Shown: piece by piece, positions 1 to 5,567 of the stretch
Numbering within the stretch: position 1 is the stretch's first letter
How the letters are laid out: each line of letters begins with the position of its first letter
Assembly (NCBI GenBank): GCA_945494195.1
Contig: CALYVJ010000130.1
Coordinates: 1-5,878 of the forward strand
Source: an uncultured Selenomonas sp.
Lineage (GTDB): Bacteria; Bacillota; Negativicutes; Selenomonadales; Selenomonadaceae
Length of the DNA stretch: 5,878 nt
Direction: 5' to 3'
The notes under the pieces: model-generated
What the model was told of the DNA's origin: nothing
Seen by the model: the letters and a program-made list of their open reading frames with translations, nothing else
Databases searched by the model: none
Position numbers and translations under genes: made by a program

Positions 1-405
1 TTTCATCATATGTTTGATCATTTCCTCCGGCGGAACTTCCTTGAGCACCTCACCGGTCTTCCTGTCCAACATTTTGACAGACATCGTATTGACTTCCTTA
101 TGATACTGGAATTCGAGATCTGCCTCAATGCGGCGCATCAAATCATTGAGTTCCTTTGTCATATAGCTGACAGAGGACTCATCCATCTTCTGCTCGTCTT
201 CTTTTTGTTGTTCCTGATTCTTAGCATCCTGAGCATTTTCGCTCTGATTTACCTGTTCTTTAACAGCTGCCATATCAGAGGCCTTAGCTGTTGCTACCTC
301 GGCATTCTCTTTTTTCGTGTTGACAGCAGTGTTATCGGCACTAGCTTTTTCCGCAGCACCTACAACAATAGCAGAAGCCACCACATCCTGAACTTTACCT
401 ATCAT
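1..405 (-). CDS. flaG: FlaG-family flagellar protein, 3' end cut by window edge
   Basis: FlaG proteins are small flagellum-associated proteins linked to filament length control; their exact mechanism is not settled. The reading frame opens at the ATG at 403-405, preceded by a strong GGAGGGA site at 411-417, and runs 135 codons to the window edge without a stop. Residues 1-78 are low-complexity, rich in Ala, Lys, Glu and Gln, as the variable N-terminal part of this family usually is. Residues 81-135 are the conserved FlaG domain, with LDRKTGEVLKEVPPEEM (113-129) matching the family signature of an aspartate, a TGE(V/I) turn and an IPPEE-like element. Families of this kind are usually 110-145 residues long, so probably only a few residues are missing. 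It lies 46 nt after csrA and is probably co-transcribed; fliD and fliS often follow flaG, but this cannot be seen here. The family call is firm. Confidence 0.88.
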   Translation of the reverse strand, partial: MIGKVQDVVASAIVVGAAEKASADNTAVNTKKENAEVATAKASDMAAVKEQVNQSENAQDAKNQEQQKEDEQKMDESSVSYMTKELNDLMRRIEADLEFQYHKEVNTMSVKMLDRKTGEVLKEVPPEEMIKHMMK

Positions 406-451
406 TGTTATCCCTCCGTAGAATTATTTAAGTTTTCCATAACCTTAATAA
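406..451 (-). promoter_or_regulatory. flaG leader with two ANGGA motifs, candidate CsrA-binding region
   Basis: This is the 46-nt gap between csrA and flaG. Read on the minus strand it has two ANGGA motifs: ATGGA at 436-440 and ACGGA at 415-419, the latter overlapping the flaG Shine-Dalgarno site. The two GGA triplets start 21 nt apart. The first can sit in the loop of a hairpin at 428-448: stem TTAAG/CTTAA, one G-A mismatch, two more T-A pairs, loop ATGGA. A GGA in a hairpin loop plus a second GGA on the ribosome site is the usual layout of CsrA targets. The stem is AU-rich and weak, so binding is inferred. No rho-independent terminator is visible, so read-through from csrA to flaG is expected. 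Confidence 0.4.
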
Positions 452-679
452 TTATTTATTGGGCAAAGCAGCACTGAGATCCAAATCCTGCGGAGCCGGA
501 GCTGCGGCCTTTTGATTTTCCTCCTGAATTGCCCGATAGATTTCGCCACGATAAATCTTGACTTCACGCGGTGCATCGATAGCAATCCGGACATTGTCGC
601 CTTGAACTTCGACGACATTGATGACAATATTATCGCCAATCATGATTTGCTGGCGGGGTTTACGGGTAAGTACGAGCAT
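452..679 (-). CDS. csrA: Carbon storage regulator CsrA (RNA-binding translational regulator)
   Basis: CsrA is a homodimeric RNA-binding protein that represses translation by covering GGA motifs near ribosome sites; in flagellated Firmicutes its main known target is flagellin mRNA. The 75-residue protein begins MLVLTRK, contains IGDNIVINVVEVQGDNVRI (14-32), then DAPREVKIYRGEIY (35-48). Leu4 and Arg44, the main RNA-contacting residues of the family, are present, as is Asn55 in EEN, a position implicated in FliW antagonism in B. subtilis. The usual IGI before DAP is IAI here (Ala33). A C-terminal extension of about 20 residues, rich in Ala and Pro, follows; in the Firmicute CsrA-FliW complex the C-terminal helix contacts FliW. 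The start codon overlaps the fliW stop by one base (TAATG), implying translational coupling and matched output of regulator and antagonist. Shine-Dalgarno AAGGAGG lies at 690-696. Confidence 0.97.
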   Translation of the reverse strand: MLVLTRKPRQQIMIGDNIVINVVEVQGDNVRIAIDAPREVKIYRGEIYRAIQEENQKAAAPAPQDLDLSAALPNK

Positions 680-1128
680 TATTTGTTTTCCTCCTTATTT
701 TCCGGAAACAATCTATGCTTGGTTGTGTAGCGACTCTTGTCGAGCACAACCTGACGGGCCTGCATCGTGTTCTGATTCAAGACTACTGGTGCCATTAAAT
801 TGGCCGTCATTTCTGCTACCTTCCCACCAGGAATCGTCAAAAGCGTGTAAATCAGCATATCTTCCTGCGTTTTGATGCCGAGCTTATTCTGACTTTCACC
901 ATCAAGCTCGAACTCATAATCCGGGAAGAATACGAACGGCATCGTCATGAGGAATGCCAAATCCGGTGTTGTAATTGACTGCAGGAACACATAAGGGCTC
1001 TCATCATCATAAGGGATGATGAGAAACTCATGCTCATCTTCAAAGGCAGGGATACCATCTTCGAAATGTACTACCTTTTCTTCTGCGACTTCGATTTCGC
1101 CAAACCGTAATGTGTTGACCTTTTTCAT
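679..1128 (-). CDS. fliW: Flagellar assembly factor FliW (CsrA antagonist, flagellin-binding)
   Basis: FliW binds cytoplasmic flagellin and, when released from it, binds CsrA and blocks its RNA binding by a non-competitive mechanism in B. subtilis. The 149-residue protein has the usual family length and signatures: FGEIEV (9-14), a GIPAFE turn (25-30; many homologues have GIPGFE), the FFPDYEFEL segment (67-75), the TANLMAPVVLN strand (108-118) and the Q-VVL element (126-129). A lysine/glutamate-rich tail ends the protein. The ATG at 1126-1128 is chosen because GGAGG lies eight bases upstream and an in-frame TAA lies two codons before it. It lies 34 nt after the DUF6470 gene and overlaps csrA by one base. 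The pairing with csrA supports a working partner-switch between FliW, CsrA and flagellin in this organism. Identity is secure from motifs and context together. Confidence 0.96.
   Translation of the reverse strand: MKKVNTLRFGEIEVAEEKVVHFEDGIPAFEDEHEFLIIPYDDESPYVFLQSITTPDLAFLMTMPFVFFPDYEFELDGESQNKLGIKTQEDMLIYTLLTIPGGKVAEMTANLMAPVVLNQNTMQARQVVLDKSRYTTKHRLFPENKEENK
683..711 (-). promoter_or_regulatory. Hairpin partly enclosing the csrA ribosome binding site
   Basis: On the minus strand, TTGTTTCC (704-711) can pair with GGAAAACAA (683-691), giving eight pairs with one bulged A and a 12-nt loop. The loop carries AAGGA (692-696), which is both an ANGGA motif and half of the csrA Shine-Dalgarno; the other half lies in the 3' arm. 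Such a fold could limit csrA translation and serve as a CsrA autoregulatory site. The element lies inside the last codons of fliW, so ribosomes finishing fliW would melt it. Function is inferred from the fold only. Confidence 0.35.
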
Positions 1129-1146
1129 TCGTTACGCCTCCAAATC

Positions 1147-1169
1147 CGCATGCTTCATCGCGTCATGCG
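1147..1169 (-). promoter_or_regulatory. GC-rich hairpin at the DUF6470 stop, upstream of the fliW ribosome site
   Basis: The minus strand has CGCATG (1164-1169) and CATGCG (1147-1152), a perfect six-base inverted repeat around an 11-nt loop. The DUF6470 stop codon (1163-1165) straddles the first arm, and the fliW Shine-Dalgarno lies a few bases after the second arm. There is no T-run, so it is not a terminator. It could couple DUF6470 termination to fliW initiation, or be chance. Confidence 0.3.
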
Positions 1170-1741
1170 TAGATATCGTATTTGCCTTCGGTCACCCATC
1201 TTCTGACATCCGCCTTCTGCTGCAGATACGTCTCGACCTTACCGGGCGTAAAATTCGTCTTGGCAAAGGCTTCCGTATCAATCTTGACCGTTACATCCCC
1301 TGGGTCTAAATTTCCCTCCGCCTTTACCGGCGTAAAATGGATTTCCGGGTCAGGGATAAGATTGGCAACGATATGACGCTGCTTGCTGATTTCCTGATTC
1401 AGCTTGCTGTCATACCGCTGTTTAACCGGCTGCCGACCTTTCTTGCCGCCATTTTCGATATTATCCCAGGCTTCCTCCGTCCAACGCGATGTCGTTTTCT
1501 TGAGGTCACTAAATCCCTGCTGTCCATGTTCCTTGGCAAAATCCGTATGATTCGTAAAGCCATAGGAATGCCGACTGGGATACTGGTTAATCTCAACCGT
1601 GGGCTGCGTCCAATGGGCATTGGACCGTGCCTGTCGATTTTCACTATGCAGTTTTGCCGGTGTCGAATGGGCTTCCAGCTTTCCCAGCTGCGTGTGCATC
1701 CCAATCATGGGCTGCGTTGTCCGCATATTTAACCGCAGCAT
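1163..1741 (-). CDS. DUF6470 family protein (YviE-like), conserved in flagellar operons
   Basis: This 192-residue protein matches the DUF6470/YviE type found between flgL and fliW in Firmicute flagellar operons; no biochemical role is established that I know of. The N-terminal third holds short strand-like units spaced by Pro and Gln: TQPMIGMHTQ (9-18), STPAKLHSENRQA (26-38) and TQPTVEINQYP (45-55). A middle part (66-105) is charged, with a Trp pair near 87-92, and looks helical. The C-terminal part (130-192) looks beta-rich, with IHFTPVKAEGNL (134-145) and DVTVKIDTEAF (149-159), ending WVTEGKYDIYA. There is no signal peptide, membrane segment or cysteine, so a cytoplasmic protein is likely. 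The ATG at 1739-1741 has AGGGTG upstream; Met6 is a less likely start. Its place next to fliW suggests a role in flagellin or CsrA handling, but this is inference. The family call rests on length, context and the repeated strand units. Confidence 0.82.
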   Translation of the reverse strand: MLRLNMRTTQPMIGMHTQLGKLEAHSTPAKLHSENRQARSNAHWTQPTVEINQYPSRHSYGFTNHTDFAKEHGQQGFSDLKKTTSRWTEEAWDNIENGGKKGRQPVKQRYDSKLNQEISKQRHIVANLIPDPEIHFTPVKAEGNLDPGDVTVKIDTEAFAKTNFTPGKVETYLQQKADVRRWVTEGKYDIYA

Positions 1742-1827
1742 AGATTATTTCACCCTTTCCCTAGGAAAATCCTGCTAATCCTTTATCTTGCTTTTATTAT
1801 ACTATGTTTTATAACGTTAAGCTATCC
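1742..1827 (-). promoter_or_regulatory. AT-rich gap with possible internal promoter before DUF6470-fliW-csrA-flaG
   Basis: This 86-nt gap is the longest in the operon; the others are 27-57 nt or overlap. On the minus strand it has a perfect TATAAT at 1796-1801, with an 8-base palindrome TAACGTTA at 1812-1819 just upstream. No good -35 box stands 16-18 nt upstream: the nearest TTGACA-like hexamer (TTAACG, 1815-1820) leaves only 13 nt. No sigma-28 type TAAA-N15-GCCGATAT match is seen. Closer to the gene, TTTCC-TAG-GGAAA at 1756-1768 can form a small hairpin whose 3' arm touches the Shine-Dalgarno. A promoter is possible but weakly supported. Confidence 0.3.
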
Positions 1828-3162
1828 TTATCGCAGGTAATCCGCCAGGGACTGCGGCAATATTCTGCCACCTAAAGATAAGCTCATATTATAGATTGTC
1901 TGCTCCTGCATAAGCTGTACGGCAAGTTTTGCCACATCGGTGGAACTTACCTCGGTAATATCGCCCATAATGATTTCATTCTGGTTATCCAGCATGGTCT
2001 TGACTGAACCATACAGCTGCTGGCGGGCACCAAGTTTCGTCTCCGTATTGACCGTAGTCGAATGTACTGCATCAGCTACCGTCTGCCCGTCTTTTGACAA
2101 CCATTTATGATCCGTACCTTCTACCTTTGCTCGTACCGTCAGCATCTGATTGAGCATTGCCGCCCCGGATGCCTTGTTTCCCGAGGATGCATCGTCAAAG
2201 ATATCCGTGCCAAAGATTTCCGGCCCCGTAACATTGACCGTATCGGCTACCGGCTCCGTCGAACCATTCTTCTTGACCATGGAAATTCCCTTGTCATCCC
2301 CATGATACGTGACAATCTGCTGCTGGATTGTCTCAAACTTGAGTGTAACATTCTTGCCATCTACTGTTATATCCTTGCTGAACGACTTGCCATCTGCTGT
2401 TATCTCTCCCGTATTCTTGAAATACTTGGACACATCCGTACTGCCGCCCCAACCCGAAACAGTACCGATTTTATCGCCATCGTCAACCTGTTTCCGAGAT
2501 TCTTTGGCCACTACGTCCTTATAGCCATTTTCCACAAATTCCTTGGTGTAAACCCTACCGTTTTTCGTATTGAGATAATACGTATTGTTATCGCTGCCTT
2601 TGAGCGACAACATCTGGTGCATACTGCCAGTATCATCTACGGCACCTTCCCCACTGAAAAACGCCGACTGATTCTCATCCAGCGTCTTGGCCAGGCCACG
2701 ATCCACTTTTTCGGTCGACATGATAAACGGCTTGGTAAGGTCCGTCTGGCCGCCAAATACATAACTGTCGCCCTGCATCGTATTGCCGAGCGAAACGAGC
2801 TCCTGGATTTCTGCCATCATTTCCTTGGCAATAGCTACCATATCACTTTCATTATTCGTACTGTTGGCTGCTGCCACCGTCTTTTCCTTGAACGTCGTCT
2901 GGATGCTCGTCATGTTGACCAGCGCCGCATCGGATGTCTTCATCCAGGAAAGCGCCGAACTGACATTATCCTGATACTGAAGGTTTTCTCCTTCCGATAC
3001 GCTGTAACGGAGATATTTCGAATAGTCAACCGAATTATCCGATGGACGATGCAGCTTGCTGCCATCGCCCTGCTCGAGAAGCTTCGTCTGACGTGTATTG
3101 GCATCGTTGAGCTGTTTCTGATAGCCATAGACCATCTGATTGCTGCTTACGCGAATGGACAT
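1828..3162 (-). CDS. flgL: Flagellar hook-associated protein 3, FlgL (HAP3)
   Basis: FlgL forms the second ring of the hook-filament junction, between FlgK and the first flagellin subunits; it is exported by the flagellar type III system and acts outside the cell. The N-terminal part is typical: MSIRVSSNQMVYGYQKQL, then SKLHRPSDNSVDYSKYL (35-51), a helical region with QYQDNVSSALSWMKTSDAAL (62-81) and GDSYVFGGQTDLTKPF (131-146). The C-terminal helix LAVQLMQEQTIYNMSLSL (413-430) followed by PQSLADYLR is the family's usual end. At 444 residues it is clearly longer than the roughly 300-320 of B. subtilis and Salmonella; the extra length is mainly at about 147-275, a Gly/Asp/Lys-rich, probably beta-rich exposed domain. 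No cysteine is present. The start is set by GAGGTG a few bases upstream. It follows flgK by 27 nt and is surely co-transcribed with it. The identity is secure. Confidence 0.96.
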   Translation of the reverse strand: MSIRVSSNQMVYGYQKQLNDANTRQTKLLEQGDGSKLHRPSDNSVDYSKYLRYSVSEGENLQYQDNVSSALSWMKTSDAALVNMTSIQTTFKEKTVAAANSTNNESDMVAIAKEMMAEIQELVSLGNTMQGDSYVFGGQTDLTKPFIMSTEKVDRGLAKTLDENQSAFFSGEGAVDDTGSMHQMLSLKGSDNNTYYLNTKNGRVYTKEFVENGYKDVVAKESRKQVDDGDKIGTVSGWGGSTDVSKYFKNTGEITADGKSFSKDITVDGKNVTLKFETIQQQIVTYHGDDKGISMVKKNGSTEPVADTVNVTGPEIFGTDIFDDASSGNKASGAAMLNQMLTVRAKVEGTDHKWLSKDGQTVADAVHSTTVNTETKLGARQQLYGSVKTMLDNQNEIIMGDITEVSSTDVAKLAVQLMQEQTIYNMSLSLGGRILPQSLADYLR

Positions 3163-3163
3163 G

Positions 3164-3173
3164 TTATTTCACC
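3164..3173 (-). promoter_or_regulatory. flgL copy of a shared initiation box GGTGAAATAA
   Basis: The exact 10-base string GGTGAAATAA comes immediately before three starts in this operon: flgL (here, one base before ATG), flgK (4999-5008, directly abutting ATG) and DUF6470 (1745-1754, three bases before ATG). GGTG acts as the Shine-Dalgarno core and the AAATAA tract as an unstructured spacer. The other genes use different sites: GGAGG for fliW, AAGGAGG for csrA and GGAGGGA for flaG. Confidence 0.5.
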
Positions 3174-3189
3174 TCATTATTTACAAAAA

Positions 3190-4998
3190 TCATCTGCCTA
3201 CGGTACCGGTGCTGTTGATAAGCTTATCCAGCATCTCATCCATAGTGGTCAGGCAGCGTGAGCAGGCACTATATCCCTTCTGGAAGGTAATCATATTGGT
3301 AAGTTCCTCATTCCAGTCAACGCCGGCTGTCGAGGAACGCCAATTGACGATCTGCGTGATTAAATCTTCCTGAGAGCTTTCTTTGGCTTTCAGGGACTCT
3401 GCATCGCTGCCCAGCTTCGACATTGCGGCATTATAGTAGGCATTGAGCGAATCATCCTTGGTAGCGCGTGCAGCTGTCGATACTGCCTCCGCGCTGCCGT
3501 TCAAATGAATATTGGCCGTATTGTATTTTTGTGCCTCCGAACCATTCATGTTCATAAGCGCACTGAGGTTGACGGCATTCGTACCATCTTTGGTACCGTT
3601 TGCAACAATTTTATATTGCCCATCCAAGAGTTTTCCATTGTTGTCGTTTTCCTGCTCTACGGCAAAGATACGAGCTGCTACGCTATTCTGGCCGCCAGTC
3701 TTGGAAAGCTGGCCATTGACCGTCAAGGCCGTGATAATATTGATGCCACGCAGCGAATCCGTTGATTTGACCGCTCCATCAATCGTAACCTTCGGCATTC
3801 TGGTAATCGTTCCATCGCTATTGGTCGTCTCCGTAAAACTGATGGAACGCTTAACCGTGCCAGCCGTCATAGCCGTAGCCTTCATCTGATGATTCTCCGC
3901 ATCCCATTCGTATACGGTATTATCATCGCCATAGAAATTCAGACCATAGAGCGGCCCTTTGTATTCGCCAGAATCACCGGTTACCGTTCCATCAGGCTGC
4001 GTGGTAAACGAGCCCAAGGAACTGTCCGAGCCATTGATACCAACGCCCTGCTGATGCATATTGTTGAAGGTCGTGAGCAGGAAGCCCGCCATGTCGGCGA
4101 GTGTGTCGATGTACTGCTTATCTTCCGCAATGGTGTCCTGCTGAGCCTTGAGACTGCCGTTCTGCGGCAGGAACGTGATACCGGATTCCTTGATGTTGAT
4201 GACATAGTCATTGATGCCATAGTCCCCATTGTTGATAGGATCAGACATCTCCAAGGTCAGCCGTTCGACACCGCCGACCATCGTGATACCATTCGATACC
4301 ACCGAGTACATACCTTTCTCGTCCTCATAGACGTTGAGGTTCATATACTTCGACAGCTCATCGACCAGCAGATCGCGCTGGTCGCGCAAATCGTTGGCCG
4401 AGGCTCCGATTGCCTCCTGCTGCATGATGTTCTTGTTGAGCTGAACGATCTTGTCCGTCGTCTCGTTGACCTTATTGACCGTTACCCTCATATCCTCATA
4501 CTGCGAATTGATCTGCGACTGCAGCTGCTCACCAGCCGTCTTGATTCGATCAGCCAGCATATTGCCCTTCTCGATAACAGCCACGCGCGTGCTGGCAGTC
4601 GATGCATTCTTCGACAGATTCTGCCAGGCTTTGTAGAAGTCACCCATGGCATTTACCAGCCCCGTCTTGTCCGAATCATCGAACACGGCTTCGATCTTTT
4701 CGTAGTTGACCTGCGTCGTCTTGTAGTACTCCTGCGTCGAGGTCTCCTGCCAAAACTGCTTATCGGCATAAATATTACGGGCGCGTTCAATCGACATAGA
4801 ATCAACGCCCGTCCCCACCATCACATTGCCATAAAGAGAGGATACTCCCTGACCTCTCGTCGCTGCGAGATTAACTTTCTGACGAGAATATCCTTCCGTT
4901 GAAGCATTTGTGATATTGTGCCCTACTGTATCTAACGACAGCTGGTTGGCGAATACGCCACGAACCATCGTATTCAAACCAGAAAATGTTGAACGCAT
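3190..4998 (-). CDS. flgK: Flagellar hook-associated protein 1, FlgK (HAP1)
   Basis: FlgK forms the first ring of the hook-filament junction on top of the hook and is exported by the flagellar type III system. The protein has 602 residues, longer than B. subtilis or Salmonella FlgK (about 500-555). The N-terminal rod-type motif LDTVGHNITNASTEGYSRQ (22-40) marks the D0 helix; NDLRDQRDLLVDELSKYMNL (202-221) is the conserved D1 segment. The middle, about 320-490, is Gly/Asp/Thr-rich and variable and probably forms exposed beta domains. The C-terminal helix, EELTNMITFQKGYSAC and on to TTMDEMLDKLIN, pairs with the N-terminal helix. Two cysteines, Cys579 and Cys582, lie there as CSRC; they are the only cysteines in the protein. 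The ATG at 4996-4998 follows AAGGTGAAATAA directly. The gene is 57 nt after a flgN-like gene and 27 nt before flgL, in keeping with FlgN acting as chaperone for both. Confidence 0.97.
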   Translation of the reverse strand: MRSTFSGLNTMVRGVFANQLSLDTVGHNITNASTEGYSRQKVNLAATRGQGVSSLYGNVMVGTGVDSMSIERARNIYADKQFWQETSTQEYYKTTQVNYEKIEAVFDDSDKTGLVNAMGDFYKAWQNLSKNASTASTRVAVIEKGNMLADRIKTAGEQLQSQINSQYEDMRVTVNKVNETTDKIVQLNKNIMQQEAIGASANDLRDQRDLLVDELSKYMNLNVYEDEKGMYSVVSNGITMVGGVERLTLEMSDPINNGDYGINDYVINIKESGITFLPQNGSLKAQQDTIAEDKQYIDTLADMAGFLLTTFNNMHQQGVGINGSDSSLGSFTTQPDGTVTGDSGEYKGPLYGLNFYGDDNTVYEWDAENHQMKATAMTAGTVKRSISFTETTNSDGTITRMPKVTIDGAVKSTDSLRGINIITALTVNGQLSKTGGQNSVAARIFAVEQENDNNGKLLDGQYKIVANGTKDGTNAVNLSALMNMNGSEAQKYNTANIHLNGSAEAVSTAARATKDDSLNAYYNAAMSKLGSDAESLKAKESSQEDLITQIVNWRSSTAGVDWNEELTNMITFQKGYSACSRCLTTMDEMLDKLINSTGTVGR

Positions 4999-5055
4999 TT
5001 ATTTCACCTTATCTTTCTTCATTTCCCTATCATCTTCTTCATTCCACACAGAGAA

Positions 5056-5529
5056 TCAAACATTTGCATCAAACATCTTGATTCCACGGCGATTCTCAAC
5101 CTCTACGGCTCCCGGAGGCGCATAGGTATCGTTCGCCGCAGTCTGGGTCATCACATTGATGTGAAAATCCACAAACTCCTTACTGCGTTTCAGGAGTGCC
5201 TGCGTCGATGCCAGTTCCCTCTGCAGGCGTTCATCCAATCCCTGGATTCTTGATAAGAGTCGCATGACCGCATCTCTTTCCACAGAGTCCGGCATGCTGG
5301 CTGCATAGGCAGTCATTCTCTTCTTGCCTGTCTGCTCGAGAAATTCCCGCGTGAGCTTCTCAAGCTGACCTAACTTAGCCAGGGTGGGCTCGATTGCCTG
5401 AACAGCTTCCGTAACGCCCTTGCCAGCACTGTTTTCCTTTAATGCCGTTTTGATTGCCTGGAGTTTTTCCAGACATTCTGTCGAAAGCATGAGCTGCGTG
5501 CGCAACAGTTTAACGACTTCGTTCATCAT
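5056..5529 (-). CDS. FlgN-family flagellar export chaperone, second of two in tandem
   Basis: FlgN proteins are small helical cytoplasmic chaperones that bind the C-terminal helices of FlgK and FlgL and bring them to the flagellar export apparatus. This 157-residue protein has family length, is almost all helix-forming with heptad-like leucine spacing, and ends with the FlgN-type tail: LLKRSKEFVDFHIN (112-125), then TYAPPG (135-140) and a final FDANV (153-157). That tail aligns with the neighbouring upstream protein: LL-R, V-F/Y-H-I/L-N, TY, G--E, R, FDA. The gene directly precedes flgK by 57 nt, the usual place for flgN. Two adjacent ATG codons are possible: 5527-5529, only three bases after GGTGGG, and 5524-5526, with better six-base spacing, so the protein may be one residue shorter. 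The N-terminal half is divergent. Because two FlgN-like genes stand side by side, I give no symbol; which is the FlgK/FlgL chaperone is unclear. Confidence 0.8.
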   Translation of the reverse strand: MMNEVVKLLRTQLMLSTECLEKLQAIKTALKENSAGKGVTEAVQAIEPTLAKLGQLEKLTREFLEQTGKKRMTAYAASMPDSVERDAVMRLLSRIQGLDERLQRELASTQALLKRSKEFVDFHINVMTQTAANDTYAPPGAVEVENRRGIKMFDANV

Positions 5530-5552
5530 CTTCCCACCCTTGCTTTATCGCT

Positions 5553-5567
5553 ATGCCTTTCAGGCAT
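5553..5567 (-). promoter_or_regulatory. Short hairpin around the upstream flgN stop codon
   Basis: On the minus strand, ATGCCT (5562-5567) and AGGCAT (5553-5558) form a perfect six-base stem with a GAA triloop. The TGA stop codon of the upstream FlgN-like gene (5560-5562) lies at the loop. No T-run follows, so it is not a rho-independent terminator. It sits 23 nt before the next start codon and might affect coupling, or be chance. Confidence 0.3.

Noticed and set aside
406..451. Rho-independent terminator between csrA and flaG
   Set aside because: The only hairpin is AU-rich and interrupted by a mismatch, and no T-run follows, so it does not look like a terminator.
10..477. 155-codon plus-strand frame over flaG
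   Set aside because: It is the complement of flaG, whose conserved domain and ribosome site are clear; the hydrophobic runs come from reading Lys/Glu codons in reverse.
1132..1158. Eight-codon frame MKHADLEA between DUF6470 and fliW as a leader peptide
   Set aside because: It has no ribosome site and its length is well within chance for a 34-nt gap.
1742..1827. Sigma-28 flagellar promoter in the flgL-DUF6470 gap
   Set aside because: TAAA strings are present but none is followed at about 15 nt by anything close to GCCGATAT; the AT-rich make-up explains them.
2107..3261. 384-codon open frame on the plus strand, antisense to flgL and the end of flgK
   Set aside because: It mirrors the codon bias of flgL, is rich in Ile, Arg, His and Cys with no recognisable domain, and has no start-site context; flgL on the other strand is certain.
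3889..4902. 337-codon open frame on the plus strand, antisense to flgK
   Set aside because: The composition is that of an antisense shadow (Ile, Arg, Leu, Asp, His), with no family motif, lying wholly inside a certain flgK.
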